In this document: positions 35,887-45,465 of the stretch, piece by piece
Position numbering within the stretch: the first letter of the stretch is position 1
Layout of the letters: every line of letters starts with the position of its first letter
Source of the DNA: Ectopseudomonas alcaliphila
GTDB taxonomy: Bacteria > Pseudomonadota > Gammaproteobacteria > Pseudomonadales > Pseudomonadaceae
Direction: 5' to 3'
Assembly (NCBI RefSeq): GCF_900101755.1
Contig: NZ_FNAE01000002.1
Location: forward strand, 400,480-464,479
DNA: 64,000 bases
Notes under the pieces: model-generated
Database searches by the model: none
The model's input: the letters and a program-made list of their open reading frames with translations, nothing else
Told to the model about the DNA's origin: nothing
Program-made: the position numbers and the translations under genes

Positions 35887-36439
35887 GGCACCGCGCAAGG
35901 CGCGTGGTCGCCTGCAGTTGTTGTTGATCCTTGCCATTGCCATCGGCCCGATGTTCCTCGCCAGTGCCATGTACCAGTGGCGCTTCTGGGTGCCGGAGAC
36001 GCGCAGCTACCACGGCGTGCTGATCGGGGATGGGCGCACTCTGAGCGATCTCGGTGTGCAGGGTGAGGTTGAGCCACTCTGGCAGATTCTGGTGACGGCG
36101 CCCGGGGCATGCGAAACCGACTGCCAGCAACTGGTTTACCTGGCGCGACAGATCCAGATTGGCCTCAACCGCGAGACTGCCCGCGCCAGTCACGGCCTGG
36201 CGCTGGCCGAACCATTACCGGCCGACTACGACGCCACGCTCAAGCGCGAGTACCCGCAGCTTGGACGCTATCAACTGGATCTGCAGGCCTACGACAAGGC
36301 CGCCGAAGCGGTGCCGGGGGCCCAGCTGTGGCTGGTCGATCCGCACGGCAATCTGGTGCTGCGCTATCCGGCCGGTAGCAAAGGCAAAGCCATTCTCGAT
36401 GATCTGCGCTACCTGCTGAAAATTTCCCTGATCGGCTGA
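35861..36439 (+). CDS. Membrane-anchored thioredoxin-like protein of the oxidase cluster
   Basis: 192 aa. One N-terminal membrane helix (about 20-42) and a periplasmic domain with a CETDC (Cys-x3-Cys) motif and a later LVDPHGNLVLRY strand. This is the layout of SCO-type copper chaperones (CxxxC plus downstream His/Asp-Gly), though overall similarity is low. In P. aeruginosa the equivalent position is an uncharacterised gene (PA0111). A role in CuA metallation or heme-thiol redox is inference. GGAG 7 nt before the ATG at 35861 supports the start. Confidence 0.75.
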   Translation: MNPAIAMPEAPRKARGRLQLLLILAIAIGPMFLASAMYQWRFWVPETRSYHGVLIGDGRTLSDLGVQGEVEPLWQILVTAPGACETDCQQLVYLARQIQIGLNRETARASHGLALAEPLPADYDATLKREYPQLGRYQLDLQAYDKAAEAVPGAQLWLVDPHGNLVLRYPAGSKGKAILDDLRYLLKISLIG

Positions 36440-36494
36440 CGCTGCGTCCTGTCCATATCGGCAGAGCGCCAAGTCCAGTGCCCAAGGAGTAGAG

Positions 36495-37550
36495 ATGCAC
36501 AAGCCCGGTTACCGTCTAGCGTTGTTCGCGACCCTCCTGACCGTGGTGGTGGTGCTGCTAGGTGCCTACACCCGACTGACCCATGCCGGCCTGGGCTGTC
36601 CCGATTGGCCGGGCTGTTACGGTTTTCTCGGCGTGCCGATGAGCGAACACAAGCAGGCCATCGCCGAGGCGCGTTTCCCTGATGCTCCGGTGGAGGTTGC
36701 CAAGGGCTGGTACGAGATGATCCATCGCTACTTCGCCGGTGCCCTGGGGTTGGTCATCCTCGTCATCGCTGCCGACGCCGTACGCCGTCGCGCGGAGCCA
36801 ACCCAGCCGCTCAAGTTGCCGTTGGCGATTCTGGCGCTGGTGATCCTGCAGGGCGCTTTCGGCATGTGGACGGTCACCCTGCAGCTGTGGCCGCAGGTGG
36901 TCACCGCTCATTTGCTCGGCGGCTTCGCCACGCTCAGCCTGTTGACCTTGCTCACTCTACGTCTGTCTGGACGCTTCGCACCGCTGCAGTTACCTGGGCG
37001 CCTGCGTGCACTGGCAGCAGCCTGCCTGTTGCTGGTGATCGGGCAGATCACTCTCGGCGGCTGGGTCAGCTCCAACTACGCCGCTGTGGCCTGCGTCGAC
37101 CTGCCCACCTGTCATGGTGAATGGTGGCCCGCGATGGATTTCGGCAAGGGCTTTCATCTTACCCAGCATATCGGCCCCAACTACCTGGGCGGGCAGCTCG
37201 ACAGTGATGCGCGCACCGCCATTCACATGAGTCACCGCATCGGTGCGTTGCTGGTCACACTGGCGTTGCTGGTCCTGGCCTGGCGACTGCACGCGGCCAG
37301 GCTGACGCGTCTGGCCGGTTTACTGTTGTTGGCGCTGGCCCTGCAGATTGGCCTGGGCATCAGCAACGTGATCTTCCATCTGCCGCTGCTGGTGGCGGTG
37401 GCGCACAACGCAGGTGGCGCGGCTCTGCTGCTGGTGATGGTGCTGATCAACTATCGCCTGAGGGCCGTTTCTGCGGCGACTCGCGAAGCATCCGATCTGG
37501 CGGGCAGGCGCACGACTCTGGTTTCCAGCGGTCTGGTTCAAGGCCGGTAA
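36495..37550 (+). CDS. ctaA: Heme A synthase
   Basis: 351 aa, eight membrane helices in two four-helix halves. It converts heme O to heme A. Heme-ligand histidine regions include [25 protein letters not shown] and [10 protein letters not shown]. The CPDWPGC cysteine pair is characteristic of this type. AAGGAG lies 6 nt before the ATG. The cyoE gene follows 23 bp later. Confidence 0.95.
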   Translation: MHKPGYRLALFATLLTVVVVLLGAYTRLTHAGLGCPDWPGCYGFLGVPMSEHKQAIAEARFPDAPVEVAKGWYEMIHRYFAGALGLVILVIAADAVRRRAEPTQPLKLPLAILALVILQGAFGMWTVTLQLWPQVVTAHLLGGFATLSLLTLLTLRLSGRFAPLQLPGRLRALAAACLLLVIGQITLGGWVSSNYAAVACVDLPTCHGEWWPAMDFGKGFHLTQHIGPNYLGGQLDSDARTAIHMSHRIGALLVTLALLVLAWRLHAARLTRLAGLLLLALALQIGLGISNVIFHLPLLVAVAHNAGGAALLLVMVLINYRLRAVSAATREASDLAGRRTTLVSSGLVQGR

Positions 37551-37573
37551 ATAACGAATCAAGGAGAAATGCC

Positions 37574-38473
37574 ATGGCGACAATGCTGCGAGCTCACTCC
37601 GAACACGCCAGCTGGCGCGACTATCTGGAGCTGACCAAACCACGGGTGGTGATGCTGATGCTGATCACCTCGCTGGTCGGTATGTTCCTCGCTACCCGTG
37701 CCGGTGTGCCCTGGACCGTGCTGTTGTTCGGCAACCTCGGCATCGGCCTGTGTGCCGGCGCAGCGGCGGCGGTCAACCACGTGGTGGATCGACGTATCGA
37801 CTCGATCATGGCGCGCACGCACAAACGTCCGGTTACCGCCGGGCGGGTCTCTCCAGCCGCTGCGCTTGTCTTCGCCCTGCTGCTGGCCATCGCCGGTATG
37901 AGCCTGTTGCTGGTGTTCACCAATGAGCTGGCCGCCTGGCTCACCCTCGCCTCCTTGCTTGGTTATGCGGTGATCTACACCGGCTTTCTCAAGCGCGCCA
38001 CGCCGCAGAACATCGTCATCGGCGGCCTGGCCGGCGCGGCGCCACCGTTGCTGGGCTGGGTTGCCGTCACCGGCCACCTGAGTGCCGAGCCGCTGCTACT
38101 GGTGCTGATCATCTTCGCCTGGACGCCGCCGCACTTCTGGGCTCTGGCCATTCATCGCAAGGCCGAATACGCCAAGGCCGACATCCCCATGCTGCCGGTG
38201 ACCCACGGTGAGCACTACACCAAGGTGCATATTCTGCTCTACACCCTGGTGATGTTCGCGGTGACCCTGCTGCCCTACGCCATTCACATGAGCGGGCCGC
38301 TTTACCTGGTCTGCGCCCTGCTGCTCGGCGGTCGCTTCCTGCACTGGGCCTGGGTGCTGTACCGTGACAGCAAACCGCACGCGGCGATCAACACCTTCAA
38401 GTACAGTATCTGGTACCTGTTCCTGCTGTTTATCGCGCTGCTGGCGGATCACTATCTGCTGTTGAATATCTAG
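37574..38473 (+). CDS. cyoE: Protoheme IX farnesyltransferase (heme O synthase)
   Basis: 299 aa UbiA-type prenyltransferase with about nine membrane helices. The first Asp-rich-type motif is [19 protein letters not shown] (NxxxDxxxD), and the second region is the [16 protein letters not shown] stretch. It adds farnesyl to protoheme to give heme O, the substrate of CtaA. AAGGAG before the ATG. Its stop codon TAG is the first three bases of an inverted-repeat element (38471-38615). Confidence 0.95.
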   Translation: MATMLRAHSEHASWRDYLELTKPRVVMLMLITSLVGMFLATRAGVPWTVLLFGNLGIGLCAGAAAAVNHVVDRRIDSIMARTHKRPVTAGRVSPAAALVFALLLAIAGMSLLLVFTNELAAWLTLASLLGYAVIYTGFLKRATPQNIVIGGLAGAAPPLLGWVAVTGHLSAEPLLLVLIIFAWTPPHFWALAIHRKAEYAKADIPMLPVTHGEHYTKVHILLYTLVMFAVTLLPYAIHMSGPLYLVCALLLGGRFLHWAWVLYRDSKPHAAINTFKYSIWYLFLLFIALLADHYLLLNI

Positions 38474-38615
38474 CAGGCCGTTTAAAAACGTTGGCGAGGC
38501 AGCCAGCGCAAGGCAAAAAAAGCCGAAAAAGCGCAGTTTACGTGTTGTAAATGAGCATTTTGAGGCTGTTTTTAACGCAGCAATGGCAACGCAGGTAGTT
38601 TTTCAACACCTGCTA
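38471..38615. repeat. Inverted-repeat element, copy 2 (145 bp)
   Basis: Terminal arms TAGCAGGCCGTTTAAAAAC (38471-38489) and GTTTTTCAACACCTGCTA (38598-38615) are partly complementary. It is the reverse orientation of copy 1 and aligns with it over most of its length, including the central GTAAA/TTTAC hairpin (copy reads TTTACGTGTTGTAAA). It overlaps the cyoE stop codon and ends 49 bp before the SCO gene. Confidence 0.8.
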
Positions 38616-38664
38616 GCAAGCTGTGGCGTGGCAGACGGTTTGCAAAAGCTAGCTAAGGGATTTC

Positions 38665-39297
38665 ATGACTCGTACCCATACAACGGTTTTCGTTCTTGTC
38701 GCCATCGTGGCCCTGGTGCTGGGCCTCACCGTCAACAAGGTACTCAACAGCAAGAGCCAGGGTGACCCGGCGGCACTGCTCGATGCCGGGATCGTGCTGC
38801 TGCCGCAGAACCGCAGCCTGCCGGCGCTGAGCCTGATCGACCAGGACGGCAAGGAGGTCGCGGTGGATCAGCTCAAGGGTGAATGGAGCCTGCTGTTCTT
38901 CGGCTACACCTTCTGCCCGGATATTTGCCCGGCGACCCTCGCCCAGCTGCGCCAACTGCAGACTCAGCTGCCCGAAGAAACCCGCGCACGCCTGAACGTG
39001 GTGATGGTCAGTGTCGACCCGCATCGCGATACGCCGGAGCAACTGAGCAAGTACCTGGGTTTCTTCAATGCGGGCTTCAAGGGCCTGACCGGCGAAGAGG
39101 AAACCCTGCAGAAATTCGCCAACTCGGTGAGCATTCCCTACATCCCGGCTGACACCAGCAAGGAAAACTACACCGTCGACCACAGTGGCAACCTGGTGAT
39201 CATCGGCCCGGATGGCACCCAGCGCGGCTTCATCCGCGCGCCGATCAACAATGGCAAGCTGGCGGCGCAGCTGCCGGGGTTGGTTTCAGGCTCCTAA
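38665..39297 (+). CDS. SCO1/SenC-family copper chaperone
   Basis: 210 aa. N-terminal membrane anchor (about 7-25) and thioredoxin-like domain with the copper motif FCPDICPATL (Cys-x3-Cys) and the downstream His in YTVDHSGNLVIIGPDG. It metallates the CuA site of CoxB and may act as a thiol reductase. It ends the oxidase assembly cluster. An inverted-repeat element separates it from cyoE, so it may have its own expression. Confidence 0.93.
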   Translation: MTRTHTTVFVLVAIVALVLGLTVNKVLNSKSQGDPAALLDAGIVLLPQNRSLPALSLIDQDGKEVAVDQLKGEWSLLFFGYTFCPDICPATLAQLRQLQTQLPEETRARLNVVMVSVDPHRDTPEQLSKYLGFFNAGFKGLTGEEETLQKFANSVSIPYIPADTSKENYTVDHSGNLVIIGPDGTQRGFIRAPINNGKLAAQLPGLVSGS

Positions 39298-39354
39298 GGC
39301 GCGCCGGCTAGCTAGAGTTAGGCGCACCCTACGGATGTCGCGGCCACGCAGATC

Positions 39355-39522
39355 CGTAGGGTGGGTTAGCGGCGCAAAGCGCCGATTGCATATGCGCAAA
39401 TACAGCCAGCGCGCCGCGTAACCCACCAGGCGATAGATGGTGTTGCGCCGACGGTGGGTTACGCCGCCGCAGGCACAGAGTGTGATTCAGCGATGTGTCA
39501 CAGGCGGCTAACCCACCCTACG
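39355..39522. repeat. Four-arm GTAGGGTGGGTTA repeat cluster
   Basis: Arms at 39355-39370 (CGTAGGGTGGGTTAGC), 39417-39428 (GCGTAACCCACC), 39453-39465 (GGTGGGTTACGCC) and 39506-39522 (GGCTAACCCACCCTACG) alternate in orientation, giving two nested hairpin options. They fill the convergent gap between the SCO and thrB genes. Confidence 0.75.
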
Positions 39523-39538
39523 AAACGCTTCTATCGCA

Positions 39539-40489
39539 CTACAGCGCGAACGGCAGCGGCAGGTTGACCTGCTGGCGCTGCGCCAGGCGCCGTTGGAATT
39601 CGGCCGGATCATGAATCAGCACCTCCTGTCCGGCGAATGACTCGGCGGCGATCAGGCGTGACAGCCAGAAACGCACGCAAGCCACGCGCAGCATCGCCGG
39701 CCACAGTTCCGCTTCGGTAGCCGTGAAGGGCCGCAGCGCTGCATAGGCGCCGAGCAGCGCACGGGCACAAGCGCCATCGAGGCTGCCGTCTTCGTGCGAG
39801 CACCAGTCGTTCAGGGTGATGGCCAGGTCGTAGAGCATCGGCCCCGAGCAGGCGTTGTAGAAATCGATCACCCCAGCCAGATGGTTGCCGTCGAACAGCA
39901 CGTTGTCGCGGAACAGATCGGCATGCAGATTGGCCCGCGGCAGAGCGAGGATGCGCGGCTTCAGCGCGGCGATCTCGGCCAGCGCATCACGCAGCAGCGG
40001 CAATGCCTCGTCATCGAGCTTCAGCGCCTGGCTCGGACCTTCGGCGAGCATCCAGTCCAGGCCACGGTCGCTGCGCCGCTCGATGGGCGCATCACGCGTA
40101 GCCACGTGAATACGCGCCAGCAGGCTACCCACTTCCTGGCAGTGATGGGCGTTGGCTTCGCGTACATGCTTGCCGGACAGCCGGGGCTGCAGCAGCGCCG
40201 GTTTCTCCGCCAGGCTGCGCAGTGCCTCGCCGTCCCGCGTGCGCAGGGCGTAGGGCACCGGCAGGCCGGCATCGTGCAGCACATCGAGTAATTCGATGAA
40301 GAACGGCAGGTCGGCCATCGGCCCGCGTTCGACCAGGGTCAGAACGTACTCACCCTGCTCCAGGCTGACGAAGAAGTTGCTGTTTTCGCTGCCCGCAGCA
40401 ATGCCCTGGAAATCACGCAACCGACCAAGCCCGTAGGGCGCCAGGAAGACTTCGAGCTCATGACGCTCCAGGGGGGTGAATACCGACAT
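39539..40489 (-). CDS. thrB: Homoserine kinase (APH-fold type)
   Basis: 316 aa. The aminoglycoside-phosphotransferase fold type of ThrB used by Pseudomonas, not the GHMP type of E. coli. It phosphorylates homoserine in threonine synthesis. Visible: [19 protein letters not shown] (nucleotide loop), the catalytic loop [14 protein letters not shown] and the metal Asp in [13 protein letters not shown]2782 gene lies 17 bp upstream on the same strand, so they form a pair. Confidence 0.94.
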   Translation of the reverse strand: MSVFTPLERHELEVFLAPYGLGRLRDFQGIAAGSENSNFFVSLEQGEYVLTLVERGPMADLPFFIELLDVLHDAGLPVPYALRTRDGEALRSLAEKPALLQPRLSGKHVREANAHHCQEVGSLLARIHVATRDAPIERRSDRGLDWMLAEGPSQALKLDDEALPLLRDALAEIAALKPRILALPRANLHADLFRDNVLFDGNHLAGVIDFYNACSGPMLYDLAITLNDWCSHEDGSLDGACARALLGAYAALRPFTATEAELWPAMLRVACVRFWLSRLIAAESFAGQEVLIHDPAEFQRRLAQRQQVNLPLPFAL

Positions 40490-40506
40490 ATCAGACCTTA
40501 ATTGCC

Positions 40507-40791
40507 TTACCAGCTAAAGATTTCCCAGGACGGGATCAGCATGTCCGGATCGTCCGAACGTACGAAGTTGCCGTCGCTGCCATCGGCGCGAACGAGAAAG
40601 TAGGGTTTACCGTTCTTCGGAATCACCTTGATGGCGTAGAGGAAGCCATTGACCCGGTATTCCTGAATGGTGCGGTCGCCTTCCTGGCGGATGGTCACGT
40701 CCGGGTCGCCCGATACGGGGTCCTCGGCATGAGCGGCAAGTGGGACACAGGCCAGCAGGCCGACCAGCAACAGGCGATTCAATGTACCCAT
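40507..40791 (-). CDS. DUF2782-family exported protein
   Basis: 94 aa with signal peptide (1-22, ending AHA), then a small beta-rich domain with [29 protein letters not shown]. Conserved next to thrB and polA in Pseudomonas; function unknown. It is divergent from polA, with starts 75 bp apart. Confidence 0.87.
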   Translation of the reverse strand: MGTLNRLLLVGLLACVPLAAHAEDPVSGDPDVTIRQEGDRTIQEYRVNGFLYAIKVIPKNGKPYFLVRADGSDGNFVRSDDPDMLIPSWEIFSW

Positions 40792-40866
40792 GGTAATCTT
40801 GCTCCTTCGTTTTTCACCGATGCAGCCATTCTACCGCTGCACCCGCCGAAAAGGTTGATCCCGCGC

Positions 40867-43662
40867 ATGAGCCAAGCTCCCCTCGTTCTGGTCGACGGTT
40901 CCTCGTATCTGTACCGTGCCTTCCACGCCCTGCCGCCGCTGACCACTTCCAAGGGCATGCCCACCGGAGCGGTGAAGGGCGTGCTGAACATGCTCAAGAG
41001 CCTGCGCAAGCAGTATCCGAACAGCCCCTTCGCCGTGGTCTTCGACGCCAAGGGCGGCACCTTCCGCGACGAGCTGTTCGCCGAGTACAAGGCCAATCGC
41101 CCGTCCATGCCGGACGAGCTGCGTGTGCAGGTCGAGCCGCTGCACGCCAGCGTGCGCGCCCTCGGCCTGCCGCTGCTGTGCGTCGAAGGCGTTGAAGCCG
41201 ACGACGTGATCGGCACCCTGGCCCGTCAGGCCGCCGGCGAGAAGCGCGACGTGGTGATCTCAACCGGTGACAAGGACATGGCGCAGCTGGTCTGCCCGCA
41301 CGTTACGCTGGTCAACACCATGACCGGAAGCGTCTACGATGCCGATGGCGTGAAAGAGAAATTCGGTGTCGGCCCTGAGCTGATCATCGACTACCTGGCC
41401 CTGATGGGCGACAAGGTCGACAACATCCCCGGCGTGCCCGGTGTCGGTGAAAAGACAGCTCTCGGCCTGCTGGTCGGCATCGGCGGCGGTCTCGACATGC
41501 TCTATGCCAACCTCGACAAGGTACCCGAGCTGCCGATTCGCGGTGCCAAGGGGCTGCCGGCCAAGCTCGAAGAACACCGCGAGATGGCCTACCTGTCCTA
41601 CCAACTGGCGACCATCAAGACCGACGTGCCGCTGAATATCGAGATCGAATCGCTGCATCCCGGCGAGCCGGATCAGGCCGCGCTGATGCAGCTCTACGGC
41701 GAACTGGAATTCAAGAACTGGCTGGACGATCTGCTGCGCCAGAACAAGTCGCTGGCGGCCAAGGCTGCTGCGCCGGCTGGCGATCTGTTCGCCGAACCGA
41801 CTGGCGAAGCTGCCGAAGAGGCCGCCGAACCAACGCAGCCGAGCGCCGGTGATTACCAGCTGGTACTGGAACAGGCGCAGTTCGATGCCTGGCTGCAGAA
41901 GCTGGAGCAGGCCGAGCTGATCGCCTTCGACAGCGAGACCACCAGCATCGACGCCCAGCAGGCGCAACTGGTCGGCCTGTCCTTCGCGGTCAAGGCCGGC
42001 GAGGCCGCCTACGTGCCCCTGGCGCACAGCTACATGGGCGTGCCGCAGCAGCTTGATCGCGATGCGGTGCTCAAGGCGCTCAAGCCTATCCTCGAAGACC
42101 CGGCCAAGGCCAAGGTCGGCCAGCACGCCAAGTACGACATCAACGTCCTGGCCAACGCCAGCACGCCGATTGCCGTGCAGGGCGTGGCCTTCGACACCAT
42201 GCTCGAATCCTACGTGCTGGACTCGACCGCCACCCGCCACGACATGGACAGCCTGGCGCTGAAGTACCTGAACCACAGCACCATCCGCTTCGAGGACATC
42301 GCCGGCAAGGGTGCCAAACAGCTGACCTTCGACCAGATCGCCCTGGAGCAGGCCGGCCCCTATGCCGCCGAGGATGCCGACGTGACCCTGCGTCTGCATC
42401 AGGAGCTGTGGGGCAGGCTCGAAGCGGTGCCATCGCTGGCCAAGGTGCTGCGCGAAATCGAGATCCCGCTGGTGCCGGTGCTGGCGCGCATCGAGCGCAA
42501 CGGCGCGCTGGTCGACGCCAAGCTGCTTGGCGAGCAAAGTGTCGAGCTGGGCGAAAAATTGGTGGAGCTGGAGCGCAAGGCCTTCGAAATCGCTGGCGAG
42601 GAATTCAACCTGGCCTCGCCCAAGCAGCTTGGTGTGATCCTCTACGAAAAACTCGGCTACCCGGTGATCAGCAAGACCGCCAAGGGCCAGCCCTCCACCG
42701 CCGAGGCAGTATTGGCCGAACTGGCCGAGCAGGACTTCGAGCTGCCCAAGGTGCTGATGCAGTACCGCAGCCTTAGCAAGCTCAAGAGTACCTATACCGA
42801 CAAACTGCCGGAGCAGATCAACCCGCGTACCGGGCGCATCCACACCAGCTATCACCAGGCGGTGGCCGCCACTGGCCGTCTGTCCTCGAGCGATCCGAAT
42901 CTGCAGAACATCCCGATTCGCACTGCCGAAGGACGGCGCATCCGCCAGGCCTTCGTCGCGCCCAAGGGCTACAGGATGATGGCGGCGGACTACTCGCAGA
43001 TCGAGCTGCGCATCATGGCTCACCTGGCCAAGGACAAAGGCTTGCTCGATGCCTTCCACCATGACCTGGACGTGCACAGGGCCACTGCTGCCGAGGTGTT
43101 TGGTGTGGCGTTGGAAGAGGTGACCAGCGATCAGCGGCGCAAGGCCAAGGCCATCAACTTCGGCCTGATCTATGGCATGAGTGCCTTCGGCCTGGCCAAG
43201 CAGATCGACGTCGAGCGCAAGGAGGCGCAGGCCTACATCGACCGCTACTTCGCCCGCTACCCCGGCGTGCTGACCTATATGGAAAGCACCCGCGCGCAGG
43301 CTGCCGAGCAGGGTTATGTGGAGACGGTCTACGGTCGCCGCCTGTACCTGCCGGAAATCCACGCGCAGAACCAGGCCATGCGCAAGGGTGCCGAGCGCGC
43401 GGCGATCAACGCGCCGATGCAGGGCACTGCGGCGGACATCATCAAGCGCGCCATGATCGCCGTGGACGGCTGGCTGCAGGACAGCGGCATCGACGCGCGC
43501 ATCATCCTGCAGGTGCACGACGAACTGGTGCTGGAGGTGCGCGAGGAACTGATCGACGAGGTCAGCGCCAAACTCAAGAGCCTGATGAGTGGTGCCGCTG
43601 ATCTGGACGTGCCGCTGTTGGTGGAAGTGGGCGTTGGCGCCAATTGGGACGAAGCGCACTGA
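40867..43662 (+). CDS. polA: DNA polymerase I
   Basis: 931 aa. 5'-3' exonuclease domain (about 1-290), 3'-5' exonuclease (about 330-520) with an intact FDSETTS first metal motif, and family A polymerase (about 540-931). Polymerase motif A is [12 protein letters not shown], motif C is VHDELVLEV, and the fingers carry [14 protein letters not shown]. It repairs gaps and removes Okazaki primers. The ATG at 40867 ([21 protein letters not shown]) is the standard start. An ersA-type sRNA locus follows. Confidence 0.97.
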   Translation: MSQAPLVLVDGSSYLYRAFHALPPLTTSKGMPTGAVKGVLNMLKSLRKQYPNSPFAVVFDAKGGTFRDELFAEYKANRPSMPDELRVQVEPLHASVRALGLPLLCVEGVEADDVIGTLARQAAGEKRDVVISTGDKDMAQLVCPHVTLVNTMTGSVYDADGVKEKFGVGPELIIDYLALMGDKVDNIPGVPGVGEKTALGLLVGIGGGLDMLYANLDKVPELPIRGAKGLPAKLEEHREMAYLSYQLATIKTDVPLNIEIESLHPGEPDQAALMQLYGELEFKNWLDDLLRQNKSLAAKAAAPAGDLFAEPTGEAAEEAAEPTQPSAGDYQLVLEQAQFDAWLQKLEQAELIAFDSETTSIDAQQAQLVGLSFAVKAGEAAYVPLAHSYMGVPQQLDRDAVLKALKPILEDPAKAKVGQHAKYDINVLANASTPIAVQGVAFDTMLESYVLDSTATRHDMDSLALKYLNHSTIRFEDIAGKGAKQLTFDQIALEQAGPYAAEDADVTLRLHQELWGRLEAVPSLAKVLREIEIPLVPVLARIERNGALVDAKLLGEQSVELGEKLVELERKAFEIAGEEFNLASPKQLGVILYEKLGYPVISKTAKGQPSTAEAVLAELAEQDFELPKVLMQYRSLSKLKSTYTDKLPEQINPRTGRIHTSYHQAVAATGRLSSSDPNLQNIPIRTAEGRRIRQAFVAPKGYRMMAADYSQIELRIMAHLAKDKGLLDAFHHDLDVHRATAAEVFGVALEEVTSDQRRKAKAINFGLIYGMSAFGLAKQIDVERKEAQAYIDRYFARYPGVLTYMESTRAQAAEQGYVETVYGRRLYLPEIHAQNQAMRKGAERAAINAPMQGTAADIIKRAMIAVDGWLQDSGIDARIILQVHDELVLEVREELIDEVSAKLKSLMSGAADLDVPLLVEVGVGANWDEAH

Positions 43663-43670
43663 GCCCCTTT

Positions 43671-43691
43671 GCCGCGGCGCAAAGCCGCGGC
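43671..43691 (+). terminator. Hairpin after polA
   Basis: GCCGCGGC (43671-43678), GCAAA loop, GCCGCGGC (43684-43691), 8 bp after the polA stop. No T tract, so a processing or Rho-associated 3' end is more likely than intrinsic termination. Confidence 0.5.
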
Positions 43692-43761
43692 CGCTCTAGC
43701 CTTGGGATTTCAGGGAATCAAAAGACGTTTTCTTATTGCAAATGGTTTTTAAGAGAGCGAT

Positions 43762-43789
43762 GAACTTTCCCCGAAGCCGCCCGGTCAGA
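43762..43789 (+). promoter_or_regulatory. AlgU (sigma-22) promoter of ersA
   Basis: GAACTT (43762-43767), 17-bp spacer, TCAGA (43785-43789), matching the sigma-22 pattern GAACTT-N16/17-TCxxA. This is the known mode of control of ErsA in P. aeruginosa. Confidence 0.8.
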
Positions 43790-43795
43790 GATTCT

Positions 43796-43925
43796 GAATG
43801 GCCGCAAAGCCCTTCAATGCTCCTTTGTTGTGTTAAGTGTTGGCAGACATCTGAACCCCGCCCTAGCGGTTCAGACCTTGAACCCCGAACTTCTCCCTCC
43901 CCATACGAAGCTCGGGGTTTTTTTT
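43796..43925 (+). ncRNA. ersA: ErsA small RNA (Spot 42-positioned, envelope-stress sRNA)
   Basis: About 130 nt between polA and engB, the locus of ErsA in P. aeruginosa (132 nt reported) and Spot 42 in enterics. It starts about 7 nt after the AlgU-type -10. It contains an unstructured CTTTGTTGTGTTAAGTG stretch, a GAACC...GGTTC-type stem (near 43850-43875), a C/U-rich single-stranded TTCTCCCTCCCC (43890-43902) suitable for pairing with ribosome sites, and a terminator ending in eight T. ErsA acts with Hfq on algC, oprD and amrZ mRNAs in P. aeruginosa. The start is estimated from promoter spacing; the end is set by the terminator. Confidence 0.82.
43881..43925 (+). terminator. Terminator of ersA
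   Basis: AACCCCGA (43881-43888) pairs with TCGGGGTT (43912-43919), and the run of T reaches 43925. The loop contains the C-rich putative seed region. Confidence 0.88.
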
Positions 43926-44029
43926 GCCCGTAGAAAAGTGCCGCTAGCGGCCATCTGATGACCCCCTCTCATTTATGGGAGAGGGCTTCTTTGATGCGCT
44001 TTCAAGTCAAAACGGGCGGCGGCCGCTCC

Positions 44030-44090
44030 GTAGGGTGCGCTGCGCGCACCGAATACTCCCTACGATCTCGGTGCGCACAGCGCACCCTAC
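44030..44090. repeat. GTAGGGTGCGC inverted repeat abutting engB
   Basis: Arms 44030-44052 and 44068-44090 pair at 22 of 23 positions. The right end lies 1 bp from the engB stop codon, so it may form the 3' hairpin of engB mRNA. A single related arm occurs near 18402-18421. Confidence 0.8.
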
Positions 44091-44091
44091 T

Positions 44092-44742
44092 TCAGGCCTC
44101 CTCAGCGCCTTCTTCATCGTCTTCCGGCAATAGACCCAGCCAGCCGGCCAATACCATCTGTGCTTCTTCCACACCCATGCGCTTGGGGGCCGAGAACAGC
44201 TGAATGCTGATGCCCTCGCCCCACTGCTTGTGAATTTCCTGGCGCACCTTGAGCAGCGCGGTCTTCGCCGCACCGAAGGCCAGCTTGTCGGCCTTGGTCA
44301 GCAGGATATGCAGCGGCATGCCACTGGCCACCGACCAGTCCAGCATCATGCAGTCGAACTCGGTCAGCGGATGACGGATATCCATCATCAACACCAGGCC
44401 GCTCAGGCTTTCGCGGCTCCCCAGATACGCTTCCAGATGTTTCTGCCAGTGTTGCTTGAGCGGGATCGGTACCTTGGCATAGCCGTAGCCAGGCAGGTCG
44501 ACCAGGCGGCGCTCGTCGTCCAGGCGAAAGAAATTGAGCAACTGCGTGCGCCCGGGGGTCTTCGAAGTCCGCGCCAGACTGGCATGGGTCAGGGTGTTGA
44601 GCGCGCTCGACTTGCCCGCGTTGGAACGGCCGGCGAAGGCGACCTCCAGGCCGCTGTCCTCGGGGCACTGATCGACCTTGGCGGCACTGATGAGGAAGCT
44701 GGCCTGCTGGCACAGACCGATGATGGGATTTTTCGGGAGCAT
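44092..44742 (-). CDS. engB: Ribosome biogenesis GTP-binding protein
   Basis: 216 aa TRAFAC GTPase (YihA/YsxC). G1 is [11 protein letters not shown]3 is [10 protein letters not shown]4 is LTKADKL, and G5 lies near LFSAPK. It assists assembly of the large ribosomal subunit. It is convergent with ersA. A 141-bp inverted-repeat element begins 31 bp upstream of its start codon, so its promoter or leader must overlap that element. Confidence 0.95.
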   Translation of the reverse strand: MLPKNPIIGLCQQASFLISAAKVDQCPEDSGLEVAFAGRSNAGKSSALNTLTHASLARTSKTPGRTQLLNFFRLDDERRLVDLPGYGYAKVPIPLKQHWQKHLEAYLGSRESLSGLVLMMDIRHPLTEFDCMMLDWSVASGMPLHILLTKADKLAFGAAKTALLKVRQEIHKQWGEGISIQLFSAPKRMGVEEAQMVLAGWLGLLPEDDEEGAEEA

Positions 44743-44772
44743 GGGGTATCCGGTGGTTACCTCAATCCGCAG

Positions 44773-44913
44773 AGAGGGTGTCTACAAATGGCTGCGCGCG
44801 GCCATGCTGCGTTGGAATCAACCTCAAAATGCTCATGTACTACTCGTACACTCCACTTTTTCGGCTGACTCCGCCTTGCCTGACCTTTGCTCGCTGCTTT
44901 GTAGACACCCTCT
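44773..44913. repeat. Inverted-repeat element, copy 3 (141 bp)
   Basis: Perfect 16-bp arms: AGAGGGTGTCTACAAA (44773-44788) and its complement (44898-44913). Central hairpin TGTAC-TACTC-GTACA. Same orientation as copy 1, with the shared core AATGCTCAT preceding the hairpin. It occupies the promoter region of leftward engB and the upstream region of the cytochrome c5 gene. Confidence 0.82.
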
Positions 44914-45124
44914 TGACCGTTCGAGGGATTGCGACATTTCCGCGCACCTGTCGCACGCCAGGTGGCGTGGCAAGCGGCGTCGTTTCCGTTTCAGCGTTGC
45001 CAGTATATAATGCCGCAGATTTTGTGTGCGCTTTGTCCCACCCGCAGGAACCCGATTGCCGGGAGCGATTACATCTCTGCTCGATAGAAAGCAGGACGTT
45101 CCCCACCCTGATGAGGTTGATTTG
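44914..45124. promoter_or_regulatory. Promoter and leader of the cytochrome c5-c4 genes
   Basis: TTTCCG (44983-44988), 17-bp spacer, TATAAT (45006-45011) gives a good sigma-70 promoter with a consensus -10. The leader is about 105 nt to the ATG at 45125 and contains no open frame with a ribosome site. Upstream, 44914-44982 shows only a GCCAGGTGGC dyad. Confidence 0.65.
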
Positions 45125-45415
45125 ATGAAGAAAATGCTGCTTGCTGCTGCCGTTATGACGCTGTCTTTCAACGGCTATGCTGCACAGGATCCGCAAGCTG
45201 TGTATGACCGTTCCTGTGGCGTATGCCACAACGGCCAGATTCCCACGTCGCCCAAGAAAGGCGACAAGGCCGCATGGGAGCCACGTTTGGCCAAGGGCAT
45301 GGACGCACTGGTGCAGAGTGTCACCAATGGTATGAATGCCATGCCGCCGCGCGGCCTGTGTATGGACTGCACGGCCGAGGATTACCAGGCGGTCATCGAA
45401 CTGATGACCAAATGA
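45125..45415 (+). CDS. Cytochrome c5-type mono-heme protein
   Basis: 96 aa: signal peptide (about 1-20, ending GYA), then a small class I cytochrome with the heme motif CGVCH and distal Met in MNAMPPRG. A CMDC pair beyond the Met is the extra disulfide typical of cytochrome c5. Periplasmic electron carrier. It lies 50 bp before cytochrome c4 in the same direction, an arrangement shared with P. aeruginosa (PA5491-PA5490). Confidence 0.92.
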   Translation: MKKMLLAAAVMTLSFNGYAAQDPQAVYDRSCGVCHNGQIPTSPKKGDKAAWEPRLAKGMDALVQSVTNGMNAMPPRGLCMDCTAEDYQAVIELMTK

Positions 45416-45465
45416 GTAGGCCCGGCCAGATAACCTTTCTCTCTTAGCCGTAATTGGATTAGCTG

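Noticed and set aside
41260..43659. Very long open frame antisense to polA (799 codons)
   Set aside because: It is the reverse frame of a strongly biased high-GC gene; its translation has no domain-like sequence and polA is certain on the other strand.
43931..44005. Second sRNA after ersA
   Set aside because: A CCCTCTC/GAGAGGG hairpin is present near 43965-43985 but no promoter precedes it and no T tract follows.
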